Shown piece after piece: positions 58,541 to 64,000 of a stretch of DNA of 64,000 bases. Origin of the DNA: Verrucomicrobiaceae bacterium. GTDB taxonomy: Bacteria; Verrucomicrobiota; Verrucomicrobiia; Verrucomicrobiales; Verrucomicrobiaceae. The notes beneath the pieces were generated by a model. It saw nothing but the letters and a program-made list of their open reading frames with translations, searched no databases and had not been told where the DNA came from. The first letter of the stretch is position 1; every line of letters begins with the position of its first letter. The translations under genes and the position numbers were made by a program. The stretch covers positions 25,208 to 89,207 of the forward strand of contig CANGYJ010000017.1 of the NCBI GenBank assembly GCA_947458455.1, in the 5' to 3' direction.

Positions 58541-60388
58541 TTACATCCCCGCCTTGTCCTTGAACGGGGAGGCCATGACCTCCAGTAGCGCTTTCCGGCT
58601 AATGTAGAAGACATCCGCATCCCCCTCCACCTGCCCGTAAAAGAAGGCGGTATCCGCATTCGGCTGGGTGGGTGCGAGGGCGAGATTCACCTGACGCACC
58701 GGACCGTCATCCTTGCCGGGTTCGCCGAGCACCAGTTGAATCCTCAAATAGGGGGTCTTCAGCGCCAGAAGTGCCTCACTGCGACTGGCTGACCAGTCCT
58801 GAACCGTCAGCTTGGAGAGCATGCCGGCCATCCGGTCCGCCTTGATACGGTCAATATCGGCCGAGATATCCTTCCCTGCCCTCGTTCCGGTCCAGGAGGC
58901 AGCGGAGGACTTGTAATTGAGCACAAGCGGGGGATTCGCCCCCACGGAGAGCGTGATACGGCGCAGTGCAAAGGTCGAAAAGCGCAGGGCACCGAGTCCT
59001 TTCCATTTCAGGCTATCCGGCGGAAGGCTGGGGAGCAGGGAGGCTTCGATGCGATAAACAAAAGGCTCGTCCTCATACTTCACATAAAATTTCGTGCTGT
59101 CCGCATTGCTGCCAAAGTGCAGTTTGATCGGCCTGAACTGAGGATAGGTCCAGGTGATGGTCTGGAAGGGTTTATCCAGGCCGAACACGGCGAGGTCTGC
59201 AGCGGTATCAGCACTGTATTCCACGATTTCATGGGTATTAAGTGCCTCGATCATACGGGCCAAGCGTTCGCCATTGGCCCCTTCCCATTTGCCATGACGC
59301 TCCAAGAACCAAGTACCCTGATCATTACGCAGCTTCACTTCGGGAAAAGATAAGCTGGAGATCGAGATCGTGCGCACCACATCCGCATTGATCTGCGCCA
59401 AGAGATGGTCACGCAGTCGATTTGGTTCGCCCCACAACCGGAAGAGGTTTTTGGACGAGACGGTGAAAACGGCCTTTCGATGTCCGACGGTGGCCGTCGT
59501 GGAAGCTTCTTTCTCACCCGCAGGCTTTTTGATGACCATCTCAAAGGTTTCACCCTTCGTCGAGGTATCCACCCGCACTTTCACCTCCTCGGAAACCGTC
59601 GTGGCAGAGGTGGCCGGGCCATTCTTGGAGGCTGCCACCTCGCGGGCGTCTAGGACTTCGATGTTAAGCAGCGCCGAGAGGATCTCGTTCACGCGATCCT
59701 TACCGGCCCGCGTTTTCAGCGGACGCAGCAGCACCCAGGGCATGTGTTCGTTTTCGCGGAAAAGCTCGATCTGACCATCCGCACGCGTCAGCGTCACCCG
59801 CACGATACGCTCGGTTGGCACGCGCAGGAGCTTTGGATCACGCCAAGAAGCCTGAGGAGTCGCCAGGATGGCGGGCGCTGTCGTCCGGGCCAAATACCAG
59901 GCCATGCCACCCACATCAGGCTCCTGCGCTGATCGCATGCCGATGTAGAATCCGCCGTCCATCACACCGGCTGCCCCGAACCAGCATTCGCTCACCACAC
60001 TGGCACCGACCATCAGCCGCACCTTGTGACGAGGTTTGTCCAGCCCCGTCTTCGCCCATTCACCGGCATCGAATTCCTCTCGATGCACTCGTTCGACCCA
60101 TTCAATGCCGTCGATAGCCTGGAGAAGGGCATTCACCTTCTCAGGATCAGCTAGGTCAGGCTGCCCCTGAGCCAGTTCCCATCCGAGAGTGGCTTTTTGA
60201 AGCTTAAAAACAGCGCCCGCCGTGTCGGCGATCTCGATCAGCGTCACCTTATCACGCTCCACTCGGGATGGACCACGCTTCATTTCCCGGAGCTGCACGG
60301 CAGAAGGAAAATATCGCTCAATGCCAAGGATCAGAGCGCCCAACGTCATCACGGCCACAAACAGAAAGATCGTCGTTCTTGTGCTCAT
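58541..60388 (-). CDS. DUF4340 membrane-anchored protein
   Basis: 615 residues from ATG 60388; the longer frame to 60439 overlaps the GldG-like gene further. One N-terminal helix (TIFLFVAVMTLGALILGIER) anchors a large periplasmic part with the repeated DUF4340 pattern (VTLIEIADTAGAVFKLQKAT, GWELAQGQPDLADPEKVNAL, TGLDKPRHKVRLMVG, and again VFGLDKPFQTITWTYPQFRP). DUF4340 proteins are regularly encoded after GldA/GldF/GldG-like ABC genes, as here, and presumably act with the exporter. The overlap of frames and the close spacing support one operon. The function is unknown. Confidence 0.85.
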   Translation of the reverse strand: MSTRTTIFLFVAVMTLGALILGIERYFPSAVQLREMKRGPSRVERDKVTLIEIADTAGAVFKLQKATLGWELAQGQPDLADPEKVNALLQAIDGIEWVERVHREEFDAGEWAKTGLDKPRHKVRLMVGASVVSECWFGAAGVMDGGFYIGMRSAQEPDVGGMAWYLARTTAPAILATPQASWRDPKLLRVPTERIVRVTLTRADGQIELFRENEHMPWVLLRPLKTRAGKDRVNEILSALLNIEVLDAREVAASKNGPATSATTVSEEVKVRVDTSTKGETFEMVIKKPAGEKEASTTATVGHRKAVFTVSSKNLFRLWGEPNRLRDHLLAQINADVVRTISISSLSFPEVKLRNDQGTWFLERHGKWEGANGERLARMIEALNTHEIVEYSADTAADLAVFGLDKPFQTITWTYPQFRPIKLHFGSNADSTKFYVKYEDEPFVYRIEASLLPSLPPDSLKWKGLGALRFSTFALRRITLSVGANPPLVLNYKSSAASWTGTRAGKDISADIDRIKADRMAGMLSKLTVQDWSASRSEALLALKTPYLRIQLVLGEPGKDDGPVRQVNLALAPTQPNADTAFFYGQVEGDADVFYISRKALLEVMASPFKDKAGM

Positions 60389-60414
60389 CTCGGTATCAAG
60401 AGGTCGGTTTCGAT

Positions 60415-61926
60415 TTAGGCGGCACGCCGGCCCGCCCACACGAGCAGCCCCAGCAGCAAAACGATGCCCGGAAGAGCGACCGACGTAATCCAGAAAATGA
60501 TTTCATTTTGCTTCGGGGTAAGCTGGATGCGGTAAGCCATCTTCGGCTTCGAGGTGATGCCGATGAGCTTCTCGCGATTGATGATCCAGTTCAGGCTCGC
60601 GGCGATGAAATCACGGTTCACCGCGATCATGCTCGTTTTATCCAGCAGGGTGGGATTGGAAACCACCACCATGCGGGAGCTATCCACCCGCTTGCTCTCA
60701 TCGTTCACCGCACCGCGCTCCACACTCGCCCCCACATACACGGGTGGAAAAGCGTCCTCGTTTTCATCGGCCACGGGCAGATCATCATAGAACTGCGTCT
60801 CCCCCCAGAAGCTATCCACCGCCTTGATGATCGGCATCACGGTGATCGATTTCTCCTTCATCCGCGGATCATCCGGCCCGGCCAAGGCGAGGGATTCAGT
60901 CTGCCCGCCAAAGGTCGTCACTGTCGTGCTCAAATGCTGCGTGAAAGGCACCTCACGGCTAAACTCCGCCTGCACGGAAAATTCCTTCTTCGCCCCGGTG
61001 CTCGTGCTTTGTGCCAGCAGCACACGGTCTCCGCGTGGCTTAACCCCCATGCCTTCGAGCCATAGATTCATGTTCTTCGTGCTACGATTCGGGTCGAGCA
61101 GCATCAGAATCCCTGCCCGCTTACCCATCCAGTAGTCATCGATCATCGTCAGCTCACGCTCCGTGAAATCATAACGCGCACCGATCAAGATGATGCCATC
61201 CGCGTGCGTCGTGATCGCCGTAATGTCACTCAGATTCACCGGGAGCACCTCAAAATTTTGCTGTCGCCCGATCTCCGTCACTGCGCTCAAAGCATCCACC
61301 ACCGCCTCATCCGAGCGAGCCCCCTTCCCGGCGATGAAATAGAAGCGCCGAATCTTCCCCTCCATCACACTCACCAGCGCTGAAGTCACCGCATCCTCAC
61401 CACGAAACTCCGTCACCTTCTTTTCCGTGCCCGTGCCCGCCTCACGGATCACCAGTTCTTCCTCCGTGATGAACCGCTTGTTCGGACCAGAGGTGATCAG
61501 GATGCCATTTTGGGCCAGCGAAAGACCCGTGCGTGTCTTCAGCGACTCCGCACGCTCAATGTCACGCACGGGATCGATCGAGCGCAGCTTGATGCGCTGC
61601 TTGCCATGCAGGCGATACTCTTCCAGCAGCGTCTGCACTTCACCATAGAGCTTCGAGTCGCGGGCAAAGACGATGTGGATCTCCACATCACGCGTCAGCT
61701 TGCTCAGATAGTTCATCGTCGCCTGGCTCAGCGTAAAGGTCTGCTGCGGGCTCAGGTCAAAGCGGGAGTAATAACGATAGTTCAGCCGATTGATGCCCAC
61801 AAAGAGCGCCAAGCTCAGCAGCACCTGAAGGAACACATTGATACCGATGCCCAGACGGCGCGGCATCGCCTCCGCGGCAGGCGGGGTGGCGTCAGGGGCG
61901 CTGGGGTCAGGGGGTGAATCAGACAT
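60415..61926 (-). CDS. gldG: GldG-like ABC-system auxiliary protein
   Basis: 503 residues. N-terminal cytoplasmic tail, then a helix (VFLQVLLSLALFVGINRLNY), a large periplasmic domain with the GldG/IFT52-like fold (FDLSPQQTFTLSQATMNYLS, VEIHIVFARDSKLYGEVQTL, LEEY, FIAGKGARSDEAVVDALSAV, GIILIGARYDFTERELTMID, DYWMGKRAGILMLLDPNRS) and a C-terminal helix (IVLLLGLLVWAGRRA). In Bacteroidetes GldG works with GldA and GldF in gliding; in other phyla the trio is common and its cargo unknown. It overlaps neither neighbour: gap 6 bases to the GldF-like gene, 26 bases to the DUF4340 start. Confidence 0.88.
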   Translation of the reverse strand: MSDSPPDPSAPDATPPAAEAMPRRLGIGINVFLQVLLSLALFVGINRLNYRYYSRFDLSPQQTFTLSQATMNYLSKLTRDVEIHIVFARDSKLYGEVQTLLEEYRLHGKQRIKLRSIDPVRDIERAESLKTRTGLSLAQNGILITSGPNKRFITEEELVIREAGTGTEKKVTEFRGEDAVTSALVSVMEGKIRRFYFIAGKGARSDEAVVDALSAVTEIGRQQNFEVLPVNLSDITAITTHADGIILIGARYDFTERELTMIDDYWMGKRAGILMLLDPNRSTKNMNLWLEGMGVKPRGDRVLLAQSTSTGAKKEFSVQAEFSREVPFTQHLSTTVTTFGGQTESLALAGPDDPRMKEKSITVMPIIKAVDSFWGETQFYDDLPVADENEDAFPPVYVGASVERGAVNDESKRVDSSRMVVVSNPTLLDKTSMIAVNRDFIAASLNWIINREKLIGITSKPKMAYRIQLTPKQNEIIFWITSVALPGIVLLLGLLVWAGRRAA

Positions 61927-61932
61927 GGCTCA

Positions 61933-62691
61933 TCAGGGTTTCCAGCGGCGGAATTCCACCACCTGGAGCGTAAAGGAAAGAAACAGCAGCGTGAGGCTGG
62001 AATAATAGATCAGGGGCCGCGTATCGATCAGCCCGGAGGTAAAGATGCGGATATGCTCGGCACTGGCAAAGTAAGCCACCACATCCACCACCGAATCCGA
62101 GAGCTTGCGGCCGATCACCATCACAAACACGCCAAGGAGGAAATGGCAGAGGCTCAACGTGAAGCTCAGGATCGCCGCCACGATCTGGTTACGCGTCAGC
62201 GACGAGGCAAAGATGCCCATCGCCAGATTAAACATCCCCATCGCCAGCAGGATGATGTAGGAGCCACCCATCGTACCCGCAGGGATCTCCACCTGCCCGG
62301 CACTGATCCAGTGGGCCACGCGGAAATTGAAGAAACTCGGAGCCCACAGCAGCGCGTAAATGATCAGCGTCGCCACGAATTTCCCGGCCACCACCTGCCA
62401 CGCCCGCACCGGAGCCGTGAACAAGGTCTCAAACGTCCCCAGACGCCGCTCCTCCGCAAAGGTGCGCATCGTCAGCAGCGGAAACACAAAGAAATACGAC
62501 AGCCAGAACCACTGCGGCTGAAAGGTCCACGTCACGATGCTGCCCTCACTCGGCGCACTTTCCAGGATCGAAAGTGCCGCACGGAAGGCAAAACCATTCA
62601 GCACCATCACCAGCGCCAGCACTACATAGGCCACCGGCGAGACGAAAAACATCCGCAGCTCCTTTTTCAACATCACCCAGAAGCCTCTCAT
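61933..62691 (-). CDS. gldF: ABC-2 type permease, GldF-like
   Basis: 252 residues, six predicted membrane helices: FVSPVAYVVLALVMVLNGFA, PQWFWLSYFFVFPLLTMRTF, VAGKFVATLIIYALLWAPSF, IILLAMGMFNLAMGIFASSL, QIVAAILSFTLSLCHFLLGV, LIYYSSLTLLFLSFTLQVVE. The EERRLGTFETLFTAPV segment after the second helix is the ABC-2 family hallmark. It overlaps the GldA-like ATPase gene by four bases and is followed by the GldG-like gene after six bases. The exported substrate is unknown. Confidence 0.9.
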   Translation of the reverse strand: MRGFWVMLKKELRMFFVSPVAYVVLALVMVLNGFAFRAALSILESAPSEGSIVTWTFQPQWFWLSYFFVFPLLTMRTFAEERRLGTFETLFTAPVRAWQVVAGKFVATLIIYALLWAPSFFNFRVAHWISAGQVEIPAGTMGGSYIILLAMGMFNLAMGIFASSLTRNQIVAAILSFTLSLCHFLLGVFVMVIGRKLSDSVVDVVAYFASAEHIRIFTSGLIDTRPLIYYSSLTLLFLSFTLQVVEFRRWKP

Positions 62692-63650
62692 GACAGACGT
62701 CCTCCCTTCATCAATTCGGCGGATGACGCCAACTCCACAAACACATCTTCAAGGTTCGGAAGCTCGCGATGCAGTTCCCGCACCCGCCATGCTTCCGCCG
62801 TAGCCAAGGCCTGCACCGCCTCACGCACATCAAAACCCGGCTCCACACGCAGCATGAAGTGACGCCACGCGCCGCCCTCCACCGCCTCCTCCGTGCATTT
62901 GCGCACCCCTTGGATGCCTTCCAGCTTCAACGGAGCCTTCTCATCCTTCGTCTCCACCTCCACACGCACCACCGTCGAGGTATTCAGTCTCGACGCCAGA
63001 TTCCTCGGTGAATCATCCGCCAGAATGCGGCCATGGTTCAGCATGATCACCCGGTCACAAGTCACCTCCACCTCATGCAGGATATGTGTCGAAAGCAGCA
63101 CCGTATGCCGCGTGCGCAGCTCTCGCAGCAGCTCCCGCACCTGGCGGATCTGCACCGGGTCCAGGCCATTCGTCGGCTCATCCAGAATCAGCAGCTTCGG
63201 ATCATGCACCAGCGCATCTGCCAGCGCCACGCGCTGCCGGAAGCCTTTGGAAAGATTATCAATCAGGCGACGCCGCACGTCCGTCAGACCACACAGCTCC
63301 ATCACCTCCCCTACCCGGCGGCGCATCGAATGCCCGCCCATGCCCTTCAGCTCCGCCCGAAAGCGCAGATACTCCTTCACCTTCATATCCACATACAGCG
63401 GAGCCATCTCAGGCATGTAGCCCACCGCCCGCCGCACCTCCAAGGAATGGCGAAACACATCAAAACCAGCCACCATCGCCTTCCCGGAAGTCGCCGGCAT
63501 AAAACCGCTCAAAATCCGCATCGTCGTCGTCTTCCCCGCCCCGTTCGGTCCCAGGAAGCCCACGATCTCCCCCGGCTCCACCTGGAAACGAATCCCGTCC
63601 ACCGCCGTACGGCCAGCGTACTGCTTGGTGAGGTTTTGAACGTCGATCAT
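62688..63650 (-). CDS. gldA: ABC transporter ATP-binding protein, GldA-like
   Basis: 320 residues from ATG 63650 (MIDVQNLTKQYAGRTAVDGI); a longer frame to 63704 has no support. Walker A GPNGAGKTT, Q-loop MPEMAPLY, signature LSKGFRQR, Walker B LLILDEPTNGLDP and the H-loop LLSTHIL are all present, as in drug/antigen-type ABC-2 ATPases. A C-terminal domain of about 90 residues (VVRVEVETKDEKAPLKLEGI...FVELAS) is typical of GldA/CcmA-like members. It is the first gene of the minus-strand run that leads through the permease, GldG and DUF4340 genes toward the pseudokinase and tubulin genes. Confidence 0.92.
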   Translation of the reverse strand: MIDVQNLTKQYAGRTAVDGIRFQVEPGEIVGFLGPNGAGKTTTMRILSGFMPATSGKAMVAGFDVFRHSLEVRRAVGYMPEMAPLYVDMKVKEYLRFRAELKGMGGHSMRRRVGEVMELCGLTDVRRRLIDNLSKGFRQRVALADALVHDPKLLILDEPTNGLDPVQIRQVRELLRELRTRHTVLLSTHILHEVEVTCDRVIMLNHGRILADDSPRNLASRLNTSTVVRVEVETKDEKAPLKLEGIQGVRKCTEEAVEGGAWRHFMLRVEPGFDVREAVQALATAEAWRVRELHRELPNLEDVFVELASSAELMKGGRLS

Positions 63651-63943
63651 GCGTGAAAGGCTAAAGAGGCTGAAAAAGTTGGAGAACCTGCCTTTTATAA
63701 CCACCCAGCCATAAAGACAATCTTTGAATCAAAGTTTTGCCCACATCCCCAGTCTCACTTCTCAACGTCTCCAAGTTTCAAAGTCTTCCCCCCTGAGTGA
63801 AGTAAGCGCCCCACGCCTTCCTCCGCGAACTTGCCCACCAAATACTCGGTGTGACGCTAAAATCACCCGCGTCACTAGATTGCTTTTGGCGAATCTTTCC
63901 GCGTCGAGCTAAAGGCGGCCAGCTCCTCAACACGCCTCACCCC

Positions 63944-64000
63944 ATGCACAAAACTACGCTTCTACTCTCCCTCGTTCTGGCCTTCGCCAGCCTGAACAGC
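63944..64000 (+). CDS. Start of a secreted protein, cut by window edge
   Basis: From ATG 63944 the frame reads MHKTTLLLSLVLAFASLNS to the window end, an obvious signal-peptide start. Nothing of the mature protein is visible. It is divergent from gldA; the 293 bases between hold no convincing gene, although a TATAAA-like box lies at 63694-63699 on the minus strand. Confidence 0.6.
   Translation, partial: MHKTTLLLSLVLAFASLNS

Noticed and set aside
63724..63912. 62-codon plus-strand frame between gldA and the last gene
   Set aside because: Low-complexity, no ribosome site, no signal peptide or domain.

Overview
The window comes from a verrucomicrobial chromosome, almost certainly a Prosthecobacter. 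The decisive evidence is the consecutive minus-strand set btubA-btubB-bklc (55764 to 52246), the bacterial tubulin pair plus the kinesin-light-chain-like TPR protein, which is known from this genus. The other content fits: high GC, many secreted proteins, a Planctomycetes/Verrucomicrobia-type heme-WD40 protein, Ser/Thr kinases with PEGA/SUMF domains, Uma2, DUF4340 and BlaI/M56 pairs.

Layout. 1-7475 (minus): end of a secreted esterase, a CcoI-type heavy-metal P-type ATPase carrying an in-frame palindromic repeat, fcl and gmd for GDP-L-fucose synthesis, two unknown secreted proteins, and a CAF17/YgfZ protein. 7560-13178 (plus): AI-2E-type permease, lipoprotein, small basic protein with a terminator, cobalamin riboswitch with a BtuB-like TonB receptor, and a PAS-AraC regulator. 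13230-18393: tRNA-Val, a MacB/FtsX-type permease divergent from blaI across a two-operator promoter, an M56 (BlaR1-like) gene broken by a 14-base tandem duplication, and a PL10-like lyase whose signal peptide is encoded inside an interspersed repeat. 18394-18945: a 550-base palindromic repeat island without genes. 18946-25439 (minus): a LolCDE-like exporter, then a ZnuABC-like metal importer with a dyad operator at its head. 25617-35279: cell-wall L,D-transpeptidase, rhodanese, BPL-N protein, ceramidase-like hydrolase, a VapBC-type toxin-antitoxin pair, propeller proteins, alcohol dehydrogenase, tRNA-Arg, and an orphan sugar-binding protein. 35309-44414 (plus): KamA-type aminomutase, BamD-like, LptE-like, RsmI, PQQ propeller, Uma2, BatA-type protein, and a DUF433/DUF5615 pair. 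44422-48490: ECF-type sigma factor divergent from a kinase-PEGA-SUMF protein and an unknown membrane protein.

63650-48513 is an unbroken minus-strand run: GldA/GldF/GldG-like ABC exporter and DUF4340 protein, then a membrane protein with two degenerate kinase-like lobes, btubA, btubB, bklc, and a 1190-residue protein with a cytochrome c motif, WD40 repeats and a very long Ala/Lys-rich coiled coil. The tubulin operon is the outstanding known system. The less understood possibility is that the flanking pseudokinase and giant coiled-coil protein belong to the same mini-microtubule apparatus; this rests on neighbourhood only.

Starts were chosen mostly by signal peptides, family alignment from memory and spacing, because clear Shine-Dalgarno sequences are uncommon here; the tubulin genes are an exception. 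Interspersed inverted repeats are frequent, and in two places they have entered coding sequence.
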